Source of the DNA: Owenia fusiformis
Taxonomy: Eukaryota; Annelida; Polychaeta; Sabellida; Oweniidae
Direction: 5' to 3'
Length of the DNA: 60,000 bases
NCBI GenBank assembly: GCA_903813345.2
Contig: CAIIXF020000007.1
Location: forward strand, 26,215,564 to 26,275,563
The translations under genes and the position numbers were made by a program. The notes under the pieces are model-generated. The model did not search any database, had not been told where the DNA came from, and saw only the letters and a list, made by a program, of their open reading frames with translations. Positions 1 to 15,700 of this stretch are shown here, piece after piece (position 1 is the first letter of the stretch; each line of letters starts with the position of its first letter).

Positions 1-102
1 ATTCTTTCAACATCTTTTTCATGCCTATAATTTAAAGGTATCGCATAAATGTCAATTATTCCGAGAATTGTTACAGTTCCTAGTAATCCAGTTATAACTG
101 TA

Positions 103-149
103 TTACGTCTTCCATAAATAGAGGGGATTATGGAACTTAATTACCTTCA
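103..149 (-). CDS. Possible further exon of the MyRIP-like gene
   Basis: The acceptor CCTTTCAG ends at 150. In the phase left by the previous exon the frame reads VKVIKFHNPLYLWKT and then TAA at 103-105. That would give a short protein ending soon after the Rab-binding domain, unlike the long C-termini of the family. A different frame from about 140 to base 1 is also open, with a hydrophobic stretch, and runs off the window. Either could be chance. Confidence 0.25.
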
Positions 150-709
150 CTGAAAGGTCGAGATGCTCAAAGTATATCATGCTCTATTACAGATGTAATT
201 ATATGATGTCTTTGATCAACCATTAATACATTTATAGACGTAGGAAGTTACTACTTCCATGTAGTACCATTCAGGAAATGATAAAAACAAGATTAAGTTG
301 ATGAGAATAAGTAAACACATTTTCAGGATAATAATTAAGAAATAGACATTTACCACTTTTAAAAGCTTTGATTTTATTGGTCAATAGGGACACATCCACT
401 TTCTGTATTAAACAGAATTACCATACTAAAGCCTCAGTTACAATTGCTCTACAGCGAGCATACAGCGGTCATAACTTCACAAAATTGATATGGAAAATCT
501 ACATTGTACTACTTATTCCTATATTCTATGCTGGAAATATTCCTAGATTTTGGGAAGCAATGGCCGCCGTATTGTTGCCATAGATCAAATGTGACTGAGG
601 CATTAGACCCCTTTGTCTCCCTTCCCGCAACCACCCATTGAATTAGAAGACTTTTTGGGAACAAAAATACTGAAGATGTGCCAAGATATAAACAGTCTTG
701 GAAACTTAC

Positions 710-793
710 CAGTGTTATCATTAGAGTTTGGGTCCAAAGTCCTGTAAGAAACTTGGCCTCCAGTGATGTTGAGTCTGGAGCTGCCATTGGGAC
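710..793 (-). CDS. MYRIP: MyRIP-like exon 4 (linker after RabBD)
   Basis: Acceptor CTTTTAG before 793, donor CTG|GTAAGT after 710; 84 bases. The phase continues exon 3, the split codon giving Cys148. It encodes PNGSSRLNITGGQVSYRTLD and PNSNDNT. The sequence is not obviously conserved, as expected for the variable linker after the Rab-binding domain. Support is the good splice sites, matching phase and an open frame. Confidence 0.7.
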
Positions 794-3700
794 CTAAAAG
801 ACCAGAACAACATCACAAATTCAATTCATGATATGCAGAAAAAATCCATAACCTTGTGACAGATACAGACCACCAAAAAACTGTGACTTTATTTAACAAC
901 AATATGGTTGTGACTTAACAAATAATAATATTACTAATGCTATAAAACTTGGCAATCATTTGAGTGTTTCTGCTTAAGGTGGGGCCATGTCTATCATCTT
1001 ATAGGCGTATCAATCAATAATTTCTTTTTAAAATGTTGGACCAGGTCCTACCTTAATGGAAATGAAAATAATGAAATCCAACAGCTTTGTATGTAGGCAT
1101 TAATAGTAGATGATAAGGCCATAACGATGAGACAGGAAATTAGTCTTTCCATAAATTGACTCCATTGTACATGGAATGAACAATTTCCCTTCACTCATTC
1201 ACAAATTAAAGGATGAAGTATAATGGACCATAACTGAACATCAGCAAAAATACATCATCAAAAATATATTTAGATAATTGTCTATTAGAAATATTCTCTC
1301 TAACAATCTAATACATACTGTACAATCAGTGTATGCCCTAATGATCTGAGAGCTTGCTGGTCAAAATGGTATTACGAACCAGTCGCAATGTTATTTATAC
1401 CTAGTGAAAAAATCAACTGGTCCGTATCAAAAGTAACCTGGTAAATGACCAGTGGACCAGCCCTTTAAAGGCATACACTGTGTACAGTTGTAATATATTG
1501 CTTGCACAATATGTGAGCGAAAATTCAAAAAAATTCACTTTTATTCAGTTTTATCAATATTACATTTTAATGATTCATGAAAAAGTCGACATGTAAAATA
1601 CTATTCTAAGCTCATCTCTTGTTATTGTACAGTATATTGAGTTACAATTTATATGACATTCTATCCTCACCCCTAATGTTCTCCTGCTCTGGGGGGAACA
1701 AATTCCTGACAGATTCCCGATATTTCTTCCCTTGGGGTAATGAGTTATATAATGATGGGTCGTATCCGCTGTCATTTTCACTATCAGCTGAAATCAAATT
1801 AGCAATAAATCAGATAATTGGTAATATAATTAAGTCACATCATCTTTTTGGATCTGATTAGGATATGGCAACACCAAAGATAAATGTCTCGCTGAATTTT
1901 TACGAGGCTTCAACCTTGTCTTTATAATTTCCTGGTACCTGGTGGATTTTCAAAAATCAATGAAACATATGTTGAGACAATAAATGGTGTGATCTCATAT
2001 ATTTTGTATCATATAATTAAATAGTCCAAACCAAACACCAAACTGTTTTTTAATATTATCAAATAATTTCATCTTCATGTACTTTTCTTAAACACTACAT
2101 GTAATTATATCTAAAACATAATATTGTGCAATACAATACAACAGAAGGGAATTCAGACTAGAGAATTATGACAGACTAGAAATTCAGTGATGACACTTTA
2201 AGAATCTTAATGACAGGCAAGGAAATTATGCAAATATGGAAAATGGCAAATTTTGGGTTATATTCAAATGAAGTCTGACAGACTAAGAGGATATGGGGAA
2301 AGAACAAACTTGGAATTTGTGGTGGACAAATGAACTCTGACAGACATGGGAATTTAAAGCTCAAAAGCTGATATATTGATATAGACATAGGGCAGGACAG
2401 ACTTAGGAATTGTGACTAAAACTGGGAATTGTGACGAAAGAGGAAATTGTGATGAATTCAAAACACTTACACCCACTTTTTCTCTTATATAGAGACCGGA
2501 CTACTTTCGCACTTCCAAATCTCTTGAACTTCTGGCGCACATTGGCATAGAACCACTCACAGGACTGTGTTGCTAGTTCACTGGAAATACATAAACCAGA
2601 GCCATCTTTAATTAGCCCAACACACTAAACATATTTTATGTATGAGTAAAGATTAGGTTAGATAGAAGAGATAATAAGTTTATATTAATTCAGAATGAAA
2701 TATATGGATGTAACATAGCGTTTGTTTCTAAAATTTGAGTAAAGTAACAAGTGCTAAATAAGCATCTAACAATAGCCGTTAATATTCTATATTAGCATAA
2801 AAACAAATAAAACAATTAAAATGTTGCCTAGAAATCATAACTACTGTACTTATATCCATGACCCATTTAAACAGTTTTAGCAAAATAGATATCAGTTGAA
2901 ACTCTTGTGTATCAATACACCCTTTACAGTCTCTAGCACATGTTCAAGAAATGGCATATTCTATTCATTTCAATCACCCACCAGGCTATATTTTCTTGAA
3001 ACTGTCTAGTAGACTGTATCAAAGGTTATTATAATGACATATAAAATATAAAATCACTTACAACTAAAGCAGAATAAATATCAAGAAAGTAAAAACCGTA
3101 TACATAAAAGTTCAAAGCATAGTTAAAATAAAAGCTTATATCTAAACCCTGGCTTAAAGCCCTTATACTAAATACATAATATAATTTAATAGGGTAATAA
3201 AAAATAATCAAGTAAGACAAACCTCTACCAAAAATGACATCAAAGACCATCAAGTATTGTTTTATCTTTATTCAAACCCAATGATATGGGATTATCTATT
3301 TCACCCATGCTTAAAATATTTGTCTGATCAAGCTTATTTCACTTCATTTCCCTCCAAAATTTGAATGAAGTGAATAATTTTCTGACAGTTTTTATAATTT
3401 AGAATACTGACTACATGTCTCTTTACTTAATTTATTCATAATTCATTTTATATCTATTTTATTAAATATTTCTGAATGTGACTATTATCATATTTATATG
3501 CTATGGTAGAGTTCTTACCGTTGAACCAGTTCATGTTCCACTAATGATGCTAAATATAAAAATGAAATCATCTCGATTTTCAAAATATCTAATCTTATTT
3601 TATTTTTTTATCTTCTCTCCTTTCAAAAATAAGTTTCCTGACATTCTTGTGATGCTTTGAGGAATTCCTGTGATGTTTAAGTGATATTTTAGGAATTTCT

Positions 3701-6700
3701 GTGACGTCAAAGTAATACTTTCAGGGATTCCTGTGATCCCCATATGATAATTTCAAGAGTAGCTTCCTCCAATTATTCAGTTATTTTCGTGAGACAACCA
3801 ATTTATACATATATATCCATTTTTTGTAGTTTTATAGGTTACATTCTGAATATACTCATAAAGTCAAACAGATGTAATTTTTGGACATTAAAGTCAAGTA
3901 CTGTATGTTCTTATACATGTCCAAAGCTTGGTATCTTCTAGACCCTATGTATCCATGGTCAGTTATCTTTTAGACCCTATGTATCCAATTTGTTAATTTT
4001 TATGACTGCAATTAGCCGTTATACATAACTTCTGACTGCATCTGTTCCCCTTCTATACATGAAGGTCATAATTGTTGTGAGACCTTTTTGAAAATATTAA
4101 CAAAACTTTCAATTAAAATTCTACCTGTATGCTTCCGTGCAGAAAGTCATGTAACAACCCTTTCAAAAATCAACCACTTTTGTAAATATACAGAAATATC
4201 AAAACCATGTTGCACGATTTTAAATAAACATGATTACAATTTTGTTAAATCGTTATTTAATTTTTAAAACTGATCATTATATGAATATTCTAGTTCCATT
4301 AGGACAAAATAAACCTTTATTAATATATTGAATTATTTGAAAGAGATTTTTTAACTTTTACGATGTCTTCATATGGGACTATTTTTGAGATAACGCCATA
4401 AAACTTTGTAAACCTCATTAATTCCTAGAACTTTGACTCTAAAGGGATATTTCAAAGTCGGAAATACAAGAGAAGCCACCTTTACAAGAATGTGTGCATA
4501 GCTTCACATTTCAAGGTAAAAGTAAACAGGCTAAATTCAATTCAATTTTAATTGAAATGAAAATGCAAGGTTAAGATGAATAACAGTAAGAGAATTGTGA
4601 AAATTCTAAGGTTTGTACAGACATCGATTAAAAATGCCATAAAATGCATAAAGGTGGTAGGTTTCTGTATGGTGTTACCCATATTTGAATGGTGCAATCT
4701 ATACCATACTGTATCTCCCACACTATACAGTACCATGCATATGGTATGAGATATGGTGTATGGTGTCACCCATATTTGAATGGTGTCATCTATGCTATAT
4801 AAGGTACCACCTAGGTTTTATAGTATCACCCATGCTATATGGCACCATCCATGTTCTATGGTGGCACACATGTTATATGGTATCACCCATTTTATTTATG
4901 TGGTGTCAAAAACATCACACAGTTCCACCCATGTTATATATGCCACCCATGTTGTATGGTGGCACACATGTTATACGGTATCACCCATTTTATTTATGTG
5001 GTGTCAAAAACATCACACAGTTCCACCCATGTTATATAGTGCCACCCATGTTATATGGTGTACAAACATGTAGCCTGTTAACATACTACATGTATTACAA
5101 CAGGTAGAAAGAGAATCAAGCTTTACAATGACAATGTGTATGAGGAATCGTCAATCAAGTCTCACATATTTGTGGTTGAAACTTCACCTATATTCAAGGT
5201 ATCCACAGAAATGAGTGAAATGAGCAAATAAATACCCATTCAACTTGTAATCATTTCAGAAAACATTGTGGATATAAGTAAGGTATAATTTCTATATACC
5301 CAGACAGAACATCAAAAGCGAGATGAAAAATGATGTTTTTAGTGACCGTAGGTTCGGGTCAATAAATTGCATTATAGGGCCTTTCAGCAATCATAAAAGC
5401 AAGGCTGATGTGATTTATAATCGACATAAAATCTAAGTTTCAGTTGTGTATATGACCCTGAACATGTTTTTCTATGTTCAGGTGAAAATGTGCGATCTCA
5501 CACAAAGTCAAATGCCGAAGGGGTTGATGAATACAGTAAAACCTATGCCAATGTGACATAAAAAATAATATATAAATTAAAAGGTGTTCACATGTGTTCA
5601 TACTACAAAATGTTCATTCCAGAGATATGTTCACGTATCTCATACTTGAGTGGGTTTGGGGTAGATATCACCCGGGAATATATATCGTATCTGAGGAGCG
5701 GGCAGGATATATTGTATATGTCCCGCTCCAGGCCAAATGCGGGCAGATATAATATATCCATCCCGCTCCAGGGAATTTTTCAAAAGTTTTAAAAAGTTTA
5801 AATATCAAAAGTTTAAATCTTTTAATTACAAAATTTATTTTTTTAAGTTTAAATGTTACAATTTCATTGTATTGAACAAAAAGAATATTACGAAAATGTT
5901 AAATATAAATATCTTGTCATTTGAAAAGGTGGAAAAGGTTATATCTACCCTAAACCCACTCAAGTATGAGATACACCAGTTATGCACGGTCGGTTTGGAT
6001 ACATGGAATATCCCTTGGGATATACAATACATCTTCCCTCGGTCCCTTCGGTCCCTCGGGAAGATATATTATATATCCCTCGGGATATTCCCTGTATCCA
6101 AAACCTCCCAGTGCATAACCCCTATATATACAGGTTTTACCATCATACGGTGAAACCTGCATATTCGATCACCTCTCCAATCTGAGCACCTTTCAATGTG
6201 AACACTTTTCTCAGTCTCAAATTCATTTTCAATTCAGTTATACAGTGAAACCTGCATCCGAACACCTCTCTTATCTGAACACCTCAATGTGAACACTTTT
6301 TCTCTATCCCAAATTCATTTTCAATTCAGTTATACAGCGAAACCTGCATCCGAACACCTCTCTTATCTGAACACCTCAATGTGAACACTTTTTCTCTATC
6401 CCAAATTCATTTTCAATTCAGTTATACAGTGAAACCTGCATCCGAACACCTCTCCAATCTGAGCACCTTTCAATGTGAACACTTTTCTCAGTCCCAAATT
6501 CATTTTCAATTCAGTTATACAGTGAAACCTGCATCCGAACACCTCTCTTATCTGAACACCTCAATGTGAACACTTTTTCTCTATCCCAAATTCATTTTCA
6601 ATTCAGTTATACAGTGAAACCTGCATCCGAACACCTCTCTAATCTGAACACCTCAATGTGAACACTTTTTCTCTATCCCAAATTCATTTTCAATTCAGTT

Positions 6701-9700
6701 ATACAGTGAAACCTGCATCCGAACACTTCTCTAATCTGAGCACCTCTCAATGTGAACACTTTTTCTCTATCCCAAATTCATTTTCTCTCATTGACTTACA
6801 TGTTAATAAAACCTTGAAATGTGGACACTTCTGGATGGTCCCAGAGGTGTCTGAATTATACAGGTGATGCTTGATTTTAAAGGCATAATTTTTCTCATCT
6901 TACACTGGTAAATAATAATAGGTTTTACTGTATCATACTATTTGATACATGTAAATGATTTACATTCTGTTCCGTCATACACTGTCTCTATGGAGAGAGC
7001 ATTCAACTACTCTAAAGGCGAAACAGTAGGTGCTATGGATACAGCAATGTTTGATTAACATCACCATCACAACAATGCAACAACAATGAAATAGGGGTGA
7101 TGAGATATGCAACATATTCACTGATATGACATTAATTGCGAGGATTTTCATCTAATAGCATTGATTTATATGTTTTGTATTATATGTCTAACCAGGCTTA
7201 ACAGTTCTCATATCGCAATGTGATCATGACATTCTGTACTTCTACTTAATTTGGCACTACTTATTTTGGCAGATTTGCTGTTTTGAACACTTTCCCGCAA
7301 CTTAATTTTGCAGACTCGCAAAATTGAAATATATATACTATACATATTTAGGATAGAAATATGAAATTTTGAATTTGGGGGCTTCTTAATTTGGCAGACT
7401 TTAACAATTTGGCGGATCCGCCAAATTAAAACAGCCGGCAAATTATAAGTACACGTACAGTAACATCCTGTGCAGTTTGTAGCACTGTTCCTTCCTCTCA
7501 CTTTGAGCTATGCCTCAGAGATGAGAATAGGGTAATATTAGAGAAAGGTAGTTATGGTAAAGAAAGGGTCAATACCAAGCCTGGGCCAGCTTTTGCCAAT
7601 TGGGTTCAGTTTTCAAAATTCACATTTGATAAGATTGGCCCCCTTGAACCCCTGAACCCCCCTGGCAATGGACCTGGTCAATATACACTTCTTAAAATAC
7701 AATTTGTAGAAATACCGTTTTAGCCATTTTGGTGCAAAAATTCTGCAAGTTGTTTTCTGTCACTTTAGGAAGTCAAGAAGTTAAGACCCTCTTGGAAGAG
7801 AAAAAACAATAAAGTGTGAAACTTGGTTTTGCCAATATCTAGGGACAACTAGGTCTTATGGGCAATTTAATTCCCATTCAATACTTGGATAACAACAGGG
7901 AAAATAGATGAATAGTGCCAAAAAACAGCAATGTATATTTTGTACAAATTCCAAGTTTACGTATTTATATTCAAAATTAATATAAGTGTGTAACCTTTTT
8001 ATGTCTCATCTCATCCGAACATTTAACACTAAATTACCCAGAGAAAAAAGAGATGTCTTGAGATTTTGGAAAATTTAGTAAACACCATCCAGTATAAAAT
8101 CAAAATGCTACTTTCATTCTTCTTAAATAGATAAAAATGGTTCGAATTAGACCAAAAGGTAACAAATAAATAGAGGTATGCTATTTCAGTCTGTAATCTA
8201 TGTCATTTTCCCCTTTTGTTAAGTCTTAAATTGCTATAAGATACTTCTAATGCATCTAATGTGAGTCTTCTGTTGTCCTGGCAATAAATTGTCGAAAAGG
8301 ACATGCTGATATGAGCCAATGAATCTGTCAATGTCCTTTAATTAAACAAATTGATAAGTTTTGCATATTTTGATTTATTCTTTAAATCTTTTTCAAGCAA
8401 CTGAAAATTGTTCCAATTACATAGACAAATACTAATGGAAGTTTCAGAGAAATATATTCAATTCTGACTAATGAAATAAAAAAGGATGGATGGACATATG
8501 AGTGGGTGATGCCAAAGGCTCCTCATGTGAGCCAAAAAAGAAAGAAACAGAAGGCATCGTCACGAAAATACGTCCCCACCTGGTTGTACGTTGTAATTGC
8601 AAAGTTGCAATAATTTGTTACGAATGACAAAGACCAGAAACATATATCAGCTGGTCATAAAGTACGAACTATTAACTCCGATATGTCATAATAAATAAAA
8701 ATAACAAAAAAATAAAAAAGACAATTTACATGTACTATTTAGTTTATGTTGCTAACCTCAACAACCAAAAATGCCATTTTTCCCCAGAGAGATACAAAAC
8801 ACACCATTATATACATGCATATATAAAAATACAACTTAACACAATAGCTCATATCCCAAAAGATTTGGATAACAAAAAGAATACTAGCTCTCTTGAAACG
8901 AGCAATTATGTAACATTTATGTGCTTTTTATTATATTACAGCATAGCTGGATCTATCAGATCTGACTATGATGAGTTGATTCTTCAGGAGATTTGATTAA
9001 TCAAGGCTATAAAGCGGAAGGGCAGAATACAGCACATAGTTGAAAACATCCACTAAAGCTCATTTATATAATGATATAATACAGACATACAGACCTTATC
9101 TATATCATGATGTATATTATACAGTACAGGCTCGTAGCCGGGGGGGGGGGGGGTGTTTGGGCAACCCCTCCCCCCTGGCCAAACATTCTTTCAAAATCAT
9201 GCAGTTTTTTACCATTCTGACCAATTTTCATGTGATTTTTGGCCAAATTTGCCAAAAGGGACCCCTAGATTTTTTTTAGGAAAGTGAACCCCCGTTGAAA
9301 AATCCTGGCTAGGGGCCTGCAGTAGTGATAAATATTTAATTTTCAATGCTAGATGTTTTTCACAGGGGACTAAAAGCTGACATAAATCATTTCAAATCAT
9401 TTCCCATTTTATTCAGTTTCATCTCCATATTTCCCAAATTTCCTTCATCCATTACAGGAAGTCCCTGACCACTTTAGATCAAGGAAAATGTCAAGTAGAA
9501 TTTTTAACCACTGTAATCAATATGCACATTTTTAGATTATTTCTAAATCATTTTGCCGATAACTAGATAATATTTCATATCATTCCATTTATATTTTTAA
9601 GCCTTAACAATCTGCATAGGCAGCTCTGGCCACTGGCATCCACTTAGGTGGACCCAAACATAGGTAGACCTAAATGGACATGATGATCCCATTTTATAAG

Positions 9701-12700
9701 AAAAATGCCTTCTTGAAAATTGGTCCTCAAATTTTAAAAACTCGACCCTAAATTCCAAAACTTGGCCAAATTTTCAAAAAGGGTCCCAAATGGGATTTTA
9801 AGAAAAATACCCTCCCCCTCCCTCATCAATTTCAATCAGTTCCATCCCCAAGCAATAACAATAAAAATATTCACACCACTTATACTATCACACACAGCAG
9901 AGACTTAAGAAAATAGGAATCAGAAAATGTAAATCCAACCTATATTTCCCTTATCACTCATTAAGCCAAGAAAACTAATTCAGAGACACACATAAGCTAA
10001 ATCAGACGTCACCAGGAATGGGTGTTAAGGGGCTCATACAGACTTGTAATATGTCTTTTTCGCAAAAGAATTATGATGAGCCATCCATCGACATTTCTGT
10101 CTTAGTTTTGAGAAAGTACGCAAAGTACCATATTGATACCAATCATTACAACCAAGTAGGCATGAACATACAAAATGTCACCACCTGCCATTTGTTACAG
10201 ATGCTGACTTCCAAATGCCAAACACTGACCATAGAATGGTGAACACTGTCCACAAAAAGAAACTGTAACAATATGTCACAACTTGTGGTGGTGACATAGT
10301 AACCTGACTTAAAGTTCAAAATCACACATCAATCCCAACTCCCACAATGGGCAAATAAAATCACCTCCCCTCATGCGCTATGACCTACCTACAGATCTGA
10401 GCTCTCTCTAACTTTCTACAAGCAGTAGACAGTAACCAACATTAGTTTATGGTGCTGGTAATACCCTGTTAAAATCTTAAAATGGTCATGCGTTCAAACT
10501 CAAATTGTTATAAAAATAGAGAAAAATCAATGAATAAAGTAGATAACCACAAAGAATACTCTCAAATTATATCAAAATGCCAAAAAATCACCCTCCCCTC
10601 AAATCATATTTTGCAAAAATAAGGAGGGAATTGATATTCATGACCATTTTGGAATTTTTCTAACAAGAAGAATCAATATTAATGCTAGGTGTTAGTTAGG
10701 GTATAAATACCAGATTAGTACATGCAAGGAAATATGCAAAATGATAACATAACAAAAATAATTGAAACAAAATGCATGAATGCTTTATAAGTACATCAGC
10801 ACATAATATTGTATCACAACAAAAACATTTGACATAAATACATGTTATACAATAGGAAAATCAATACTGCAAATCCATTAGATTAAGACCCTGTTTCTAT
10901 GCCCTAGAGCATGGTAATTCAGAAAATATAAATGAGGCCAGGTGAACAAGAATATTATTTAGAGGGAGCAGACAAGCAGTTCCTGATGTCTCCTAATGGA
11001 GATACTTCTAAAATGACCAATATTTTGACTATAATGACAAAGTTATCAAATTCAAGGTAAGCTAAACAATGAGGAAGGAGAGACTTGATGCAAGACTACC
11101 CCCCCCCCTCAACTTGTATAACTCCATAATCCTGAAAACAAACTCTACATCTTATTGGATTTGCAGACTGGCAATAAAAAAGCTACAAAACAATGAATTA
11201 TTGCATAGTAATATCAATTTCAGATTAATAACAAATATATTAGAACATACAGGTTCTGTTAGACAGAGCAATACAATCAAAGTAATTTTTCATTTGGATG
11301 AAAATATGTAAGCATGTCACCCATACAAAAAATCATGTCACGTGGCAATATTCTCAACAGCACATAAGATATTCTTCAATTTCCTGCACATTTACACATC
11401 TGTACAAGTTCTTCAAGCCTGTTTCAGGAATTCCTTGCTATATCCTCATTATTTCATTGTATTTTCATATAATAAGCGTGACAGATTGACATGAAATTTT
11501 TGTATAAGCATAAATGAATGTGAACGTATGAATGAAATGGTATTGTGAAAATGAGTAAAAAAAATTGTCGAATTAATTTTTTTGTTATATATGAAGGTAT
11601 GCTGATGTTAAAGTAACAAAGTCACCTGTGAGAATATTTTCATCGGGCTATGCAAATAACTTGCTTTCCTCTCTAAAATTTGATTGGACTACCTAATTTT
11701 CTGGCTTTTTATACAATCTAGACTGTTAACTGCACCCCCTTGATACTATATCTTGTGGATTCAACTCAATTCCATTGTATTTTCCATTTCAAAACAAAGC
11801 CACAATGCCATTTTTCTTGGGGGTGGTATGTGTTTGCATTGATCATATAAATGTAAACATGTTTGATGTAGAAATACTTTACAGAAATATTTCTGAATGT
11901 AATGTGCTTTGAGAAGGGTATACATGTTGCTAATGACCTGTTTCACTCGACAAATTCGAAGAAAAAATTCAACAAATGTGGAGAATAGTTATACTGATTT
12001 CACTCCACAAACATGGAACAATGTTCAAAGTAACATGCTTCAATTAGATCCCAGACCAATTTAAGGTGAGGTAGTTTTCATGGCAGTCATGTATAATAAA
12101 ATAAAGAATGGAAATGGTGTCATCAAAAAGTACATGTAAGTAAACATGCAAAATTTCACCACCTACCATTTGTTACAAATGCTGAATGCCACATCATGAC
12201 TGCCGAAAAGCGAATTCCGAACACCATCCACAATAACGCCACTTGTGGTGGTGACATAATAAACAGATATGTGGTCAATGCTCAAAATTGTAAAGAAAGC
12301 CATGAAACCAAACAGATAATTCATTTTAGAGACAAACTGTATAAAATAAGCTTGATCACAGAGAATTTTTAGCCACAGGATAATCAGTAGAATATGATAG
12401 GTGTTCATTACACATTAAAAGGATTCATTAATCCGTATTATGCACATTGCAAAGTGCGTGTATGATTGATTGGAAAACAGGTATTTTTTGATTTTTTGCA
12501 TCTTTTAATCGTATATGTGATATACATCTCTATGTTCTATTGCACGAAATGTATTTATCAGAAATATTTCGAGTTCCCTCTTTGTTTCTATTGTATATTT
12601 AAAATAAATTTGTAAATTTCATTGCTATATTTCTTGTAAGGGTTTTACATTGTGCCATTGACATTCATGTAAGGGTAAAGTTACTATAGCGCTGATTAAT

Positions 12701-15700
12701 GGAATAAGTTGAACAATGGCTTGTTAAAGGATCATGTCCCCAATATATGAAAGTATAATTAATTGCATTGCTCTGATAAGTAATTACTTCTCCTTTCTAG
12801 AATGGAAAATAAAGTCTTTCACACTCAGATTTATTTCTTCAAATTATTTGTGACGCCATACTTCAGACTTTTCTCTTGAGATTAGCCAATGAGTAGGTGA
12901 AATCGATTGGCTTGATTTATCAATTTCTGACTTTCGAAATACTTTAAATCACAGAAGATAGAGACTTTTTCACCTTTCTTGAGATAAGACGAGGAATGGG
13001 AAGAATAATCAGTTCGATCATCTACATGATGAATCAATTAACATATTAAGGAAAATTCACGGGATAAGTTTTCGCATTTTATACAAAAGTTGCTTAATTA
13101 GACAGGTAATGCATATTCAAAGTTTTTCTCTCAAAAATTTGAATGAACTGCCTGATTTTCTCGCATAAGCTATACAATTTAGAATGTTGACTACATTGTA
13201 CATGCCTGAGTACTTTATTCCTCACTGATTCCACTCTTTTCTACTCTATATTACAGTTCAAGACATGACATTCGTGATATTTTTTCTGTGAAATCTAGTC
13301 AAAGGGGTGTACTATATGGGAACATAATTATAATACAGAATACTCATTATCTCAAACAATATATCCGAAGCCCAACAACTGATACTGAATCCAAGTGAAT
13401 GTCAAAAACTTAATTCTTCCATTCAAAGTGATGGTAACATCCGTTGTAATGTATTATTTGGAATGTGAATAGGTAAGAAACCAATGGAATGCAAAATTGA
13501 CACTTGAGTAGGAAGAATATTCCGCAAGATATGCAATTGTCGGATTCTCCCACATTCCTTAGAACATCGATCTATTCATCCAATAGTACCCACGCGTACA
13601 TTTCAGTCTGGTCTTTAAATTTCACATTTCTCTCTAAATTATCATTGAAGTTTTTTTGACAATTTAGAATATCCACTTAGTAGTGATGTTTTCCTTATTC
13701 ATTGCCGAATCTTCTGATTTCTTCTCTTTTCTTAGAAGACTCGATGAAACGATATCGTGACATTTCATCTATTGGAAAATACCCAATTATGAAGAGGTTA
13801 ATCTACTCCAGCAAGTAGCAATGGTGAGAGTTGTAACTTGTAACACCTTCATACTTCTCTCAATTATTCATGCTATTTTGCAACAGTTTATCTACTATAA
13901 GTTGGTTCAGCTATCATAAAAGAACTTTCATGTTTATCTCCTTAAACATTTTTAATGTGGGAAAAACATTTTGGCTGACGATATTCTCAAATTAGATTAT
14001 AGAAGCATGTTGTTTCTTAGGGCACTGATCTAATTGCTTTGATTTGGAGAACAGAAATTTATTCAAAACAAATTAGTTACTTTTCCTTCTCCTTTGTTTG
14101 GGATTGATCGATGCCAGATTCTCCAGAGAATAACGCAGACGCGAGTAGGTAGTTACCAGTTTTACCACCAGGTGGCTCATTCAGGTCAGATAGCATGGCG
14201 GGTATAGTAGAAAGTTCCCTTTTACTTAAATTACATCTTTTTTAGTGGTTCAATTTTTATATAACTATTATGTATCTAATAGTTATGCAAATCAAAATAT
14301 ATCTAGTAAAAGAAAATGTTATCTGTCCAATACAAGAAAAGATGTTTCACTTTTTGTGATTTTGTAACATGGGGTCTATGAGGAATTAACCCGAACTAGA
14401 AGTCACATTTTCAAAAAAAAATTTTTTTCAAAGTTGATAAACAATTTTTGAAACCATATTTCTAAATGTACTTCTAAATGTAGATTTCAAATATGACATC
14501 ACTTATTATTTCAACTCACATCTAGTCTATTCCCAAGAACCAGTTCGAGTTAAGTTTTTGAGTTCATATTTTTCAGAATATATTTTCCCTTGGGAGACAG
14601 TGTTAAAGTGCTTCATATATTAAATATTAATGGTATATGTACAAGGGCTTTTTAACATTATTGCACCTGATATTAACACTGATTATCAATAATTCAACAC
14701 TATCATATTATGCGAATCATTATTGAATATATAATCACCTAGAATGAATTGAGCGTAAGAATGTACATTTTGTTTCTTAGAGCACTGATCTAATTGCTTT
14801 AATTTGGAACACAGAAATTTATTCAAAACAAATTAGCTTCTTTTCCTTCTCAAATATGTAAAAATTATAATAAATAAATAAATTATATCAAATAATGTGT
14901 TAGGGTGGATTTTGATATTACTAATTCGATAATCCATCACAGTTGTTTTAGAGTGATAATCCAGGGATAATTTATTGCAGAAATCAACGAGAACTGTATA
15001 TTAGCACTTGAGACACTATTCTGTCATTTACCTACGTATATTTTTGATCAGTATGGTCTAGCACTAATGAAAACAGCATTTCAAAGTTTTTCAACAAACT
15101 CTCTGAGACTCTTTAAATGAGATAAAATTCTGAACTATATTGCACAAGTCATTTAAAAACAACTGATAGTGCTTCATGCATGTTCAATGTAACACCCTCC
15201 TCCAATAGACCTCATCCCCACAAATAAGGAGCTAAAGTACATAAGGAGGATGGTTTAAGGATGGTACAGGACTTAATCTGTTCAATTAAGGTAAAATAAA
15301 TCAACTTGGACTGTTTACATGTCATTCTGATACTCATAGCATCTTTCTGTTTCACCTGAAACATGCTCTGATATTATGAGGCATATTCTGTGATCTGAGC
15401 ACATCAGATGGGAAGAGTTATAACTGTCAATAAGTATGATAGTTATCATGTAATCATTTACCTAATGTCAATACAATACATAATAAGCATTGTATTTAAC
15501 AGCAGATAGTAGCACAGGCACGTGTACACAAGTTTAATGACCCCAATTAAATGAAATATGAGCTGGGATGAAAGATCTCAAAAATCCTCAATTTTGGGCT
15601 CTCCTGGATCGCCAAATCAAGCTCATTATATCATGGCATCTCAGGGCTGAGAAGAAATGAGATGTCATGGATTATCATGATGTTTACATGTTGGCTTATT

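Noticed and set aside
4685-5107. 140-codon plus-strand frame
   Set aside because: It is a translation of a tandem array whose 99-bp unit is a multiple of three; other frames are open as well.
6381-6867. Plus-strand frames with HFQFSYTVKPASEHLS repeats
   Set aside because: They translate the 92-bp minisatellite.
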